From Eriocheir sinensis (taxonomy: Eukaryota > Arthropoda > Malacostraca > Decapoda > Varunidae), in contig NC_066513.1 in the NCBI RefSeq assembly GCF_024679095.1, forward strand, positions 7,887,804 through 7,951,803: a stretch of 64,000 nt of DNA, in the 5' to 3' direction. Below, one piece after another: positions 20,225 through 30,905 of this stretch; position 1 is the stretch's first letter; the number at the start of each line of letters is the position of its first letter. Made by a program: the position numbers and the translations under genes. The notes under the pieces were generated by a model, which was given only the letters and a program-made list of their open reading frames with translations, had not been told where the DNA came from and did not search any database.

Positions 20225-22154
20225 AGCTCCAGAATCCCCCCACTACTCACGATGGGCGAGGTGTAGTTTCAGGGGTTACAGGTAGAGGCTTGATCCTCGT
20301 TTACCTTCGGTACGGGCGTACGCTCCAGTACCCTGTCTCCTTACACCTCACTGCCACCTGTCATCCTCGTCCATGTAGTTATCCAGTCTACTCTTAAAAC
20401 AAACTATCGTCCCTGCACTAACCATGTGATTGCTGAGCCTATTACTAAACCAATGCTTGCCTATATCTCTCCTAAATCTATATTTTTCTAATTTAAATCC
20501 ATTACTGCGTGTTCTATCCTGCTGGCTAATTCTCATTACTTTACTTATATCGCCTTTGTTGAAACCCTTGACCCATTTGAATACTTCTATCAGATCTCCC
20601 CGCACTCTTCGTCTTTCTAGTGAATGAAAGTTTAGATGTTTCAGCCTATTTTGATATGGAAGGTTCTTCAGCCCCTGAATCATCTTGGTCATCCTCCTCT
20701 GAACTGATTCTAGCAAGTTGATGTCGATTCTGTAGCGTGGGCACCAAAACTGGACAGCATAATCTAAGTGTGGCCGAACTAACGCTAAATAGAGTCTGAG
20801 GATGACCTCTGCACTCCTGTTGGTTACCGTCCTGTTAATAAAGCCTAATACCCTGTTAGCCCTATTCCTCGCACTAATACATTGCTTCCTTAGTTTTAGG
20901 TCAGAGTTCACTAACACTCCCAAATCTCTTTCACACTCTGATCTGCCAATCGCTGTGGAGTCTAAATTATACCCGTGTAATGGGTTGCGTGTTCCTACAC
21001 TAAGTATGCTACACTTGGTGATGTTAAAATTCATCTGCCATTTCTCTGACCAAGCTGACAGTTTATTGAGATCCTCCTGTAGTGCTCTAGCATCCTCCCC
21101 TGTCCTAATACTGCGTCCTATTTTGGTGTCATCTGCAAATTTACCTATGTCACTACTCACTAGTTATCCCATTGTCTATGCCATTGATGTAGATAATGAA
21201 TAAAAGCGGGCCTAAAACTGAACCTTGAGGAACCCCACTGGTAACATTACCCCATTGCTGTCGCTAATCCACGCCTTAATCCAATCAAATACCTTCCCTC
21301 TTATCCCATGAGCCCTGACTTTATTCAACAGTCTCTGGTGAGGTACCTTATCGAAGGCCTTACTAAAATCAAGATAAACTACATCATAGCTCTCATCATT
21401 GTCAGCTGCCTCGTATACTCTATTGTCAAAGGATAAAAGATTAGTGAGGCACGACTTACCTTTAATAAACCCATGCTGTTAGTCGTGAATTAAATTATGT
21501 CTGTCAATATGGTCCCTAATACTATCAGCTATTATTGACTCAATAATTTTACCTATAACTGACGTCAAACTAATCGGCCTATAGTTTTCCATAGAAGATT
21601 TGTCACCCTTCTTAAATATTGGAATAACGTGTGCCTGCCTCCATGAAACAGGCACCACCCCTGTGTCTAGTGACTTCCTAAATACTTCTGTTAACTGCCC
21701 ACTTATTTCAGTTTCACATTCCTTTATTACCCTGGGGGAAAGTTCATCTTGCCCTGGCGCCTTGGTGACTTTAAGTCTTTCTATCTATCTAATCACGAGC
21801 TTCCTACTCATGTTGATGTCGGTTAATCCTTCTACCTCTTCTCCAAGGTAGATCTGTTCTCCCTGGGGTATATCATCTAATCTTTCTTTGATAAATACAG
21901 TTAAGAAATATCTGTTTAACGCCTCGCTCATTTCCTCATCTCTATCAATCGGTGCTTCTCCTGACTTAAGTGGCCCTATCCTATCCCTGACCTTGGGCTT
22001 ATAAAACTGAAAGAAGCCCTTTGGATTGTTTTTTGCTTCCCTGGCAATTCTAATCTCATAATTACGTTTTGCCATACGCGTGTTCTTTTTTACTGTTCTA
22101 GCTAAATCGTTGTAACTATCCCTTAGGTGAGTTTCCCCCCTTTTGATTCTAACA
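20225..22154 (-). pseudogene. LINE alpha reverse transcriptase
   Basis: The clearest part (21160-20348, 270 residues) begins at the catalytic FADDTKIGRS and runs through NFNITKCSILSVG, RPHLDYAVQFW, ESVQRRMTKMIQGLKNLP and RTRSNGFKLEKYRF. Upstream, the fingers and palm (21800-21200) are in several frames with PLLFIIYIN-like text and stops. The N-terminal linker (22154-21785) keeps NPKGFFQFYKPKVRDRIGPL. The active-site Asp pair is intact but the protein is broken. Confidence 0.8.
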
Positions 22155-22217
22155 TATAAGAACATGAGAACGCAGGAGTCTACAAGAGGCCGGTAGGCCT
22201 GTACTAGGCAGCTTCTC
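22155..22217 (-). mobile_element. Short LINE alpha 3'-end fragment inside alpha LINE
   Basis: TATAAGAACATGAGAACGC, then AGAGGCCGGTAGGCCTGTAC matches the extreme 3' end of alpha copies (35712-35765). It interrupts the alpha reading frame between linker halves, so it looks like a very short later insertion. Confidence 0.6.
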
Positions 22218-22438
22218 TTTTCCTTCTTATTTCAGTTTTTAGCCTGTCTGTCATCCATCGCGGGTAATTACCTGTTGACCTGACTTCCCTGTGAGGTATA
22301 AACTGTTTCTGTCCTAGTTTAATTCCCCTGACCAGACTATTGTACTCACCCTCCAAGCTACTGACCTGACTAGTGACATCATCAGAAATTAACGACCCTC
22401 CCTGCTCTGGGTCCTGACCTACCTTTGTTCTTACTCCC

Positions 22439-23302
22439 CTAAGCCTTTGCAGCTGCTTTTTTTAATCCTTCGTAGTCCGCCTTCCTGAAGTCAGGTATTA
22501 ATGTGTTGTTACTGCTGACTCTATCCTCCCATTTGATAATAAATCTAATTTCCTTATGATCACTGTTACCTAATGAATCCCCAACCTCAATGTTGCTTAT
22601 TATGCCCTCTCTATTAGTTAACAACAAATCCAAAATATTTTTTTCCCTTGTTGGTGTTCTAATTAACTGCTTAAGGAAACTATCCTGTATCACATCTAAC
22701 AAATCCTGTGCCTCTTGGTCTCCGGATAAAGTATCCCACTCTATGTTCCTATAATTGAAATCCCCAATTACACACACTTTTCTATATCTTGACACCCTAC
22801 TAATTTCTTGTAAAAGGGGTTGGCTACTGTCCCTGGTAAGGTTGGGGGGTCTGTAAAGTACTCTGATGACAAGCTTCTCCTTCCTACCTATTGTTTCTAT
22901 CCAAAGGGATTCTGTATTGCTATCTACCTTGATTGAGTTGTTAATGACACACTTAAGATTGTCCCTGACGAAGAGTGCGACCCCACCCCCCTTCCTGCCT
23001 ATTCGATCTTGGTGGAGTAACTTATACCCTTCAATCTATAATTCTGGGAGAAAGTGTCTGTCTGCAGTGTTTATCCATGACTCTGTGATCGCTATCATAT
23101 CAAATTTCTCTACGCACGCCTTTCCCCTCAATAAATCTATCTTATTCCTAATACTTCTACTGTTTGTATAGTACACATTTAGACCTACCCCTTGCCTTAC
23201 CCTGCAGCCGCTATTATTATTATTACTACATTTAGTGCTCCCACTTGGTATTGCCATCTTAGGCCCCTTCATACTTACCCTAAAAAACCCTGCAGCGCCC
23301 AC
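22439..23302 (-). pseudogene. LINE alpha AP endonuclease
   Basis: The N-terminal part (23302-23036) reads LNVYYTNSRSIRNKIDLLRG and DMIAITESWIN. The C-terminal part (22795-22439) reads VCVIGDFNYRNIEWDTLSG, then LLLTNREGIISNIEV and NSDHKEIRFII. TESW, GDFN and SDH are the catalytic motifs of the APE-type endonuclease that nicks the target DNA. A frame change separates the two parts. Confidence 0.82.
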
Positions 23303-23642
23303 AATCCATGTTCAAGGGCATTAGACAAGATCTGTACCCCCTCCCATGAAAGGTGAACCCCGTCCCCCTGGTATAGGTGGTTCTTGCCAAAGAAACGGTC
23401 CCAGGTGTCGACAAATGTCCATCCATTGGCTTTGCAATAATCTGCCAACCTGCAGTGTAATGCAATAGCCCTGGACCGCCAAATGCCTCCAACCCGCCGC
23501 CTTGGCACACCACAGGAACCCCGCCCTTTGACGTAACTCTTCTAAGAGCCTCACTGTAGCGACTCGACGAACGAGGACTTGAAACGCTCAAATGCCTTGT
23601 TATGGGAAATTGTATCCCGCACTTTATACGCCTTCTCATCAT
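23275..23642 (-). pseudogene. LINE alpha ORF1 end with SGNH esterase block V
   Basis: The frame ends with NGWTFVDTWDRFFGKNHLYQ and GDGVHLSWEGVQILSNALE. The D-x2-H motif is block V of SGNH hydrolases, which are found at the end of ORF1 in CR1-group LINEs. Two overlapping frames carry parts of it. The N-terminal blocks are missing, so the copy is 5'-truncated. Confidence 0.65.
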
Positions 23643-23678
23643 GAGTCCTCAACCACGTATTCTGAAATTCTGAGCCAA

Positions 23679-24213
23679 TCACATACCTCCTTCTCCTCTT
23701 CCCCCTCTCATCTCCAAGCTTTCACCTCCTCCCACCCTCATGCCTCTTCCTCCTTCCCGCTCCTTCCTGCCGCCTCCTCCTGCCCTATCGCTTCAGAGCC
23801 TGTACTCGCCTCCGCCCTCCATACTCCTTCCATCTCCCTTCCTACCCCATCCACCTCCCTCCCTACCCCATCCACCTCCCTTCCTATCTGCTCACAAGTA
23901 GACTTCAACACTCCCCCTTCCCTCTTCTGCTCCCTACCCTCTCCGTTCCTTCATCCTCCAACACCTCTCCTAGCCTCACCCCCACCACTCCATCTTCCCC
24001 TTCCACCTTCAGCACGACCTCCACCTCCTCCTCCACTTCTTATACCTCATCGAACGCCTCCTTCCACACCTCATCATCCACACTTCCCCAACCACCTACT
24101 ACTTTCGCTGCCACCAATTCCAAACCCACCCGCGCTCACGCTCCCTCTTGTACCTCACGCCCTTTCATAGAAACTCACAAAACCATTCTCCCAGGTGTCA
24201 TTTGTACGAACCA
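23679..24213 (+). pseudogene. LINE beta ORF1 Pro/Ser-rich linker
   Basis: A strongly pyrimidine-rich stretch encodes Pro/Ser-rich low-complexity sequence on the + strand, including a repeated LPTPSTS unit near 23820-23880. It sits between the zinc finger piece and the esterase piece of the beta LINE. The composition makes frame choice uncertain. Confidence 0.45.
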
Positions 24214-24428
24214 AGGCCGATTCACACTTCACCAGCACGTTTACGGCGCGTGACCGTGCCTTAACGGGGCCGTAACTGACCGGCACCAACATGTGTATTC
24301 ACACTACACCAACACGTAAATGACCCGGACCTGCACGGGACCGTCATGGGCCGGCAACACCGTGCTCACACCGTCTCTTTCTCAGCAGTACGATCCTGTC
24401 CTTCAGCCCGGACATTTCTCAGCTATGC

Positions 24429-24690
24429 TAACCATGTTTGAGAATATTTGTGACAATGACTTGGCAGTGATAGCACTTCTTATGGAAGAAGGGGAAAATG
24501 AAAATCTCCAAAAGAAAAACAAAAGACTTTGGGTACATAAATCAAAACAAAAAAAGGATAATATATGCAACACTGTACAAAGAACTGATGGACGACGAAC
24601 AAAAGTTCCATCAGTATTTCAGGCTGTCCAGACATCAGTTTCAAGAGTTGCTAAATCTACATGATGACACTATCACTAAAAGAAACACAT
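24429..24690 (+). pseudogene. Harbinger transposase N-terminal fragment
   Basis: Two frames together give DNDLAVIALLMEEGENEN, KKNKRLWVH, then TLYKELMDDEQKFHQYFRLS and RHQFQELLNL. The order RLWVH, TLY.EL, F..YFR and F.ELL is the usual N-terminal region of PIF/Harbinger transposases. It ends in NT.FREAIT and runs into (GA)n, so the DDE domain is absent. Confidence 0.7.
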
Positions 24691-24705
24691 AATTTAGGGA
24701 GGCAA

Positions 24706-24712
<7 letters not shown>

Positions 24713-24780
<68 letters not shown>
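24713..24780. repeat. (GA)n microsatellite
   Basis: About 34 GA units within the Harbinger element. Confidence 0.95.
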
Positions 24781-24782
<2 letters not shown>

Positions 24783-25083
24783 ATGAATGAGGTGCTACGC
24801 TCCCCGAGGCTACGCCTGTCTGCTGTGCAGGTGCAGGTCGATGACGGAAGCGTGTTCACACTATCCAACACTGACCGACTACGGACCGTTCCGTACCGGC
24901 ACGGACCTGCAAAATATTCTCGCCGACAATCCCAACCGGCAAGTGCTGGTGACGGTCCGCGCCGGAGACGTGCCGGTCCGTAGCAGTGTGAACACAACAA
25001 TGGGTTTCCCATTGAAGAATATTTTGTCGGTCCGGAACGGTACGTTCCGTGCCGGTCACTTTACGTATAGTGTGAATCAGCCT

Positions 25084-25645
25084 CCGGACGTTATTTCCTG
25101 GCATGGACAAACTGACTGCTAGGGTCAACCTAGTAGGCGACAGTCTGATGAGGGACCAAATTTGGGAGTTTTGCAGCCGTAAAACAGCGACTCGGAGGCG
25201 ATACTGTATGCCAAGAGTCAAACTGGACGATAATGAATCAGCTGTCAATGCTGTTTCAGTAAGCGCGAAGAAAGACGCAGTGTATCTGATCCATGCGGGA
25301 ACTAACGACGTTCAGTCAACTCGATCTCAGGACCTGCTGTCAAAATACCGTCAACTCATTCGGAAATACAGGACAAAGTCCCCTCACATCATCGTCTCTG
25401 GGATTGTACCGAGAGTCAATGCATTCGCCGGATTTAACAGTAAAGCGAACGGCGTCAACAAAAGTCTACAACAGTTATGTAACGATGAAGGCGTAGCGTT
25501 CACAAACGCCTGGCAGCACTTCAATGAGCGCTCATACCTATTTCACGATGATGGCCTCCACCTGAACGAGGATGGTGAGGATGGTTCGGCGCGGCTGGGA
25601 AGGCTCCTGAACAAGGCAGTTGAAAACTTTTCGAAAAGCTATTAA
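25084..25645 (+). pseudogene. LINE beta ORF1 SGNH (GDSL) esterase domain
   Basis: The frame from Met 25103 carries the catalytic blocks of SGNH hydrolases: VNLVGDSLMRDQ (block I Ser), VYLIHAGTNDVQ (block III Gly/Asn) and FHDDGLHLNEDG (block V Asp-x2-His). Such esterase domains end ORF1 of CR1-group LINEs; their role in retrotransposition is thought to involve lipid or membrane interaction and is not settled. All four blocks look intact, but the N-terminal part of ORF1 is separated by the Harbinger insertion. Confidence 0.82.
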
Positions 25646-25682
25646 AAAAAAACTGCAGGCCAGGGCGGGGCAAAGGTAGTCC

Positions 25683-26700
25683 TTGATCAACCAACCCGTG
25701 GCGTCGGTGCGGCTTATAAGAAACTATGTAACCAACGACGCCCCCGACAAGCGAACTGACATCACTAGTCGCAGTCAAAACAGTAGTCACATTTCTGTTT
25801 TGTACACAAATGCACGAAGTTTAGTACCCAAAAAGGACGAAATTGGGGCGTATATTGCAACAAAGAAACCAGATGTGGTAGCCATCACATAGACTTGGGC
25901 TAATTCTGCACATCTGATATCAGAATTGTCATTCCCTGGGTATGAAAACTTCCACAAAAATAGAAAGCACAAGAAAGGAAGAGGAGTAATTTGTTACGTA
26001 AAAAGTACGCTCCCTGCCATAAAAATAGACAAACAGGACGCACAAAAATACGATTCTGTCTATGTGGATATAACCGCAAATAAAAGAAACTAACACTTGC
26101 AACCGTATACAGGCCTCCAAAACAACAGGCAGCCGACGACACTGCCCTATACGAAGAGATTCACTCTCTAACACAAAGAAAGTAAGCATTAATAATTGGG
26201 GACTTAAATTGCCCAAACACTGACTGGTGACTGTATATCAAGAGGGTAACAGGCTTATAAAAGTGGTGGAGGATTCGTTCTTCACTCAAGTTGTAACTCA
26301 ACCGACAAGAGAAAACAATCTGCTGGATCTGGTATTAGTAACCGACCCCGACCTCATTCGCGATTGTGAAGTTGGTGAGAAAATTAATGGTCGGGATCAC
26401 CACTTAATCCGTTTTAATATCAAAATAACTTCATAAGTCGCAAACTCGTAAATAATCCGTCAATGATACCAGACTACAAAAAAGCAAACTTCAACTTATC
26501 CCGTGAGCTGCTTCTCGCTGCGAACTGGGACCAATTTAACCTCACCGACAATACAATCGAAAACGCGTGGAACGCCTTCAAAGATAAGCTGTTGGGGGTA
26601 GAGAAGGCTACAGTGCCTATAAAATCCAGGCGTGTAAATGGTACCGTAGATCCACCGTGGATGACCAGAGAAATAAAAAGGGCAGCAAACTTAAAAAAAG
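25683..26700 (+). pseudogene. LINE beta endonuclease and linker
   Basis: ISVLYTNARSLVPKKDEIGA and KPDVVAIT start the AP endonuclease. The usual ES/TW motif is broken by a stop at about 25890. GRGVICYVKS and LIIGDLNCPNTDW-like text follow with frameshifts. Further on, ENNLLDLVLVTDPDLIRDCE and NGRDHHLIRFNI (the D-H motif) and the linker MIPDYKKANFNLSRELLL are clear. Confidence 0.75.
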
Positions 26701-26799
26701 GCCGAAGACCGTACTCAGTACCACACCAGCCTCAGAGCTTGTCGTACCCTTATTCGGAGTAGTAAACGCATCTATGAAAAACAAATAGGGCGCGACATC

Positions 26800-28521
26800 A
26801 AAACCAACTCCAAAAAATTCTTCACATACATCAGATCGAAAAAGAAAGTGAAATCCAGTATTGGTCCCCTGACAGACGAGACCGGATCTGTAACTCAGGA
26901 TAGTAAACAGATGGCCAGAATCCTCAACGGTAACTTCGCATCCGTATTCACAGTCAAGGACATCGAAACCATTCCCGGGGCCTTGACACTCCGAGCGGGA
27001 TCACGCCCCAGGAAATTGACTCAATATGCGACCAAGAAGTGAAAAAGTACTTGAACAAACTCGACACGAACAAGTCAACGGGACCCGACAACTTGTCCCT
27101 GCGTTTATTAAAAGTCTAAATAGCAAATACTTCAGCCACTCACTAACATATTAAACCAGTCAGTTTAACTGAATAAGGTCCCAGAAGACTGGAAGATAGC
27201 GAATGTAACACCGATTTATAAAAAAAAGGGGACAAAAGCGTTGCATTAAATTACAGGTCCCTTATGTTTGACATCATTGTCAGGAAAAATACTCGAGAAG
27301 ATTATCAGAGACAAACTTGTCAAGTTTTTAGAAGACAATAATATAATCTCCGACACCCAGCATGGCTTCAGAAACAAGCGCTCCTGCTTAACGAATTTAT
27401 TGGATGTCTTCCAAGGTATATATAAGAACTGGGATGACCACATCCCCATTGATGTTATATACCTGGACTTTCAGAAAGCCTTCGACAAGGTACTGCACGA
27501 GCGACTCCTTAAGAAACTGCACTCGGCGGGCATTGGAGCCAATTTGATTGAGTGGACAAGAGATTGGCTCACCGACAGAAAACAGCGAGTGCTCCTCAAC
27601 GGACAGCCTTCCGATTGGCTTCCAGTCACTCGTGGAGTGCCTCAAGGGTCGGTGCTGGGACCCATTCTCTTTATCATATATATCAACGACCTTGACTCAG
27701 GACTGAAATCCACAATATCGAAATTTGCTGATGACACCAAGGTGGGTGGAAAGGCCCTCACAGAGACCGACCTCGAAATCATCCAGAAAGACCTCAATCA
27801 CATTATCGAATGGTCGGAAAAATGGCAAATGTCCTTTAATGTTGACAAATACAAAGGCATGCACATAGGGTCCAGAAATAGTAACCACACATACATCATG
27901 AATGGGAAACCTCTGCAGGCGATGCATCAAGAAAAGGATCTTGGGGTCACTATCAGCAGTGACCTGAAACACGCGAATCACTGTAAAAAAGTATATAACA
28001 AAGCCAACACTATGCTCGGGTTCATAGCGAGGAACTTCAAGTATAAAACACCAGATGTGATGCTATCTCTGTATGATTCCATGGTAAGACCACATCTCGA
28101 GTACAGTTCGGTACAGTTCTGGTCTCCTAATTACAGAAAATACATTGATTTACTGGAAAGGATTCAACGGTGCGCCACGAATATGATTCCAATCTTAAGG
28201 GCTAAACCGTACTAGGAACGACTCCAGCGACTCAATCACTTTACACTGGATAAAAGACGCCTACAAGTGGATATGATTCAAGTCTTCAAGTACCTGAAAA
28301 AAAGTTCAATAACGTCGATTACTCCAAATTCTTTGAACTGCAAACCAACTCAAGAACTAGAAATAACAGTTTACCCTTTCAGTCGAGTCGATGTTACACA
28401 GGCAATGGAAGGAGTCATCCGCCACTTTAATAATTTTCCTTCAGAAGTAGTAAATGGGAATACTATCAACTCCTTCAAATATCGAATCGACCGTCATTTC
28501 GTTGCGTCAGGAGTAAACTGA
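26800..28521 (+). pseudogene. LINE beta reverse transcriptase
   Basis: The best frame (27268-28215, 315 residues) runs from LSGKILEKIIRDKLVKFLED through YLDFQKAFDKV, GVPQGSVLGPILFIIYINDL and the catalytic FADDTKVG to RPHLEYSSVQFWSPNYRK. One stop at about 28214 separates the tail (28267-28521; KRRLQVDMIQVFKYLK and INSFKYRIDRHF). The front end (26800-27267) has KKKGTKAL-type text in broken frames. It is the best preserved LINE RT in the window. Confidence 0.85.
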
Positions 28522-28655
28522 ACATCGAGATGCGTTCATCTGCTCCAAGCCCCAAGTGGCTGTCGAGCAGATTAATTCACCAAAGCGGGCAACCTTGTAA
28601 TGAGCCAATAGGTTTTCTGTTGCCTGCATTTCCATGTTTCCATGTTTCATATGTG

Positions 28656-28785
<130 letters not shown>

Positions 28786-28789
28786 GACA

Positions 28790-29546
28790 AGTTGGTGAAG
28801 AAGAGTAGGGAAAATCAAGGGTCAAATCAGAAGTTTATTCCTGATTAGTTTCGCTTGGTACAGCTTCTCCAGAGGAATGAATACACCAGTGAAAGCATGC
28901 TATATTTATACACAAAGACAAATCCCTAACTGGAAACTTCCTAGGCTTCCTCCTCGGTGGTCAGGTCGGGTCATGTGGACCTCGCTTGGGTGAGTGAGGT
29001 CTAGGGTGTGGTGGTACCCGTTGGTGGTCCGCCCCTTTAATCGCCTGCCTTGCCCTGACTGCCGCTGTGATCCTTGCCCATTTTATATCACCTGTTCTCT
29101 GGTTAATATTTTCATTCACTGATATATGTAGCGCTTCCAGTACCTTCCTCCGTAGTTTGCTTATTCCTTTCTCCAAAATCACCGCCCCTTCCCAATTAGG
29201 TAAATGCCCCCTCTCGTCAATATGGTTCACTAGTGCGCTCGTGTGACGGTGGTGACGAACGTCTGCTTTATGTTCTCTTATCCTTTTGCCCAGGCCTCTG
29301 TATGTGTCGTAACCATTACAAGGTATTCTGTACACAACACTATCTTCATTATCACGGTCATTCCTCTTAGATGTCACTAATTCACCGATCTTTTTCCCAC
29401 TGTCACACACCACCACAGTACCTGTTGGACGTAGCGCGGTGGTGAGAGCCCGTGCTAGTTTCGAATCGGGGACCACTATGTAACCGTTTCCTTTTGACTT
29501 TTTCTCAGTCTCTCCCCTCTGCATAATGTTCCGTGCTTTCCTTAAT
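28790..29546 (-). mobile_element. Penelope-like element, 3' part with GIY-YIG endonuclease (minus copy)
   Basis: The - strand frame (29605-28961) ends a Penelope-type protein: NGYIVVPDSKLARALTTAL, VVYRIPCNGYDTYRGLGKRI, REHKADVRHH, NHIDERGHLPNWEGAVIL and ALHISVNENINQRTGDIKW. This is the GIY-YIG endonuclease region that follows the reverse transcriptase of Penelope-like elements. The segment between CNG and RGLGKR is shortened and lacks the full TYIGET text. No reverse transcriptase is present, so the copy is 5'-truncated. Past the ORF, the end reads GCTTTCACTGGTGTATTCA and CCTTGATTTTCCC. Confidence 0.8.
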
Positions 29547-30418
<872 letters not shown>

Positions 30419-30619
30419 TTCACTGTGCGAATGTTCAGAACATTTCAGAGATAATGTCAATCATTAATCACTCTTAACATATATGTATGCCGCTACTTTG
30501 GTTGTACATTCTTGTTTTTGATCAGTGGGGATTCTACAAAACATACTCGTACATATAAAACAAGGAAATATCTATTTACAAAATATACAAATACATATCT
30601 AATACAAATACAAAAAAAA
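30419..30619. other. AT-rich unassigned sequence
   Basis: It leads into intron repeat R140. Nothing else was recognised. Confidence 0.35.
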
Positions 30620-30905
30620 AAATAACATGGAAATGATAAAATGATTTCCCGCGTACAGATGACAGTAGGGGAAGTTTAGGCGCAGCCCGATCAGGGGATT
30701 ATAGTGTTCGGGAAGGGCAAAACCTCTTGGGACAAAGGAGAAAGAAAAACACAAATCAAATACAAAAACGAAACAGTGAAGTGATGAAATTATTTCCCTT
30801 GTGCAAATGACAGTGGTATAAGTTTGGGCGCAGCCTAATCAGGGGATTATAAAGGTCCGAAAACGAAAAGCCTCTACGATCGAGTGAGGGCAGGCGTTGA
30901 TCCCA
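30620..30905 (+). repeat. Intron repeat R140, two tandem copies
   Basis: Copies at about 30620-30745 and 30765-30905 share GGAAATGATAAAATGATTTC, GGCGCAGCC and CAGGGGATTATA with 12341-12480. The second copy stops at TGATCCCA, where the gamma LINE begins. The text resumes after it with CTGTCTGTTTGTACGTCTG at 33312. Confidence 0.75.

Larger units (their letters stand above)
13512..23678 (-). mobile_element. LINE alpha, split by a Gypsy element
   Basis: The - strand pieces in order are the ORF1 esterase end (23642-23275), endonuclease (23302-22439), linker and reverse transcriptase (22216-20225), and the 3' tail continuing at 13567-13512, ending in the TTCTTATG-type repeat. The 7-bp word TCACATA stands at both outer edges (13505-13511 and 23679-23685) and is a plausible target duplication. 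The Gypsy element at 13572-20220 interrupts the tail. With the Gypsy removed, GGCCTACACA-AGGC-AGCTCC matches the tail of the other alpha copy (35745-35770). Confidence 0.75.
24214..25083 (+). mobile_element. PIF/Harbinger-type element, internally deleted
   Basis: Inverted ends AGGCCGATTCACACT (24214) and AGTGTGAATCAGCCT (ending 25083) frame the element. Inside are an N-terminal transposase piece (24429-24690) and a (GA)n tract (24713-24780). Both flanks of the interior are crowded with GGTCCG, CCGGCA and GTACCGG words. A clean 3-bp duplication could not be fixed. The catalytic domain is deleted, so it needs a partner transposase. Confidence 0.72.
12780..28655 (+). mobile_element. LINE beta, nearly full length, split by nested insertions
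   Basis: Reading only the + strand pieces gives an ordered LINE: 5' leader (12780-13387), ORF1 start with a zinc finger (13388-13511), ORF1 Pro/Ser-rich linker (23679-24213), ORF1 SGNH esterase domain (25084-25645), ORF2 endonuclease (25683-26700), reverse transcriptase (26800-28215) and tail to a 3' end with CCATGTTTCCATGTTTC (28630-28655). An alpha LINE (13512-23678) and a Harbinger element (24214-25083) interrupt it. The order and single orientation are seen directly; joining the pieces into one original insertion is an inference supported by matching flanks. Confidence 0.7.

Noticed and set aside
20430..23171. Plus-strand frames at 20430-20627, 20802-21203, 21600-21851 and 22866-23171
   Set aside because: They are antisense shadows of the alpha LINE reverse transcriptase and endonuclease.
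23592..24170. Host proline-rich protein
   Set aside because: It is a pyrimidine-rich linker lying between two ORF1 parts of the beta LINE; the frame is not bounded by splice sites or a credible start.
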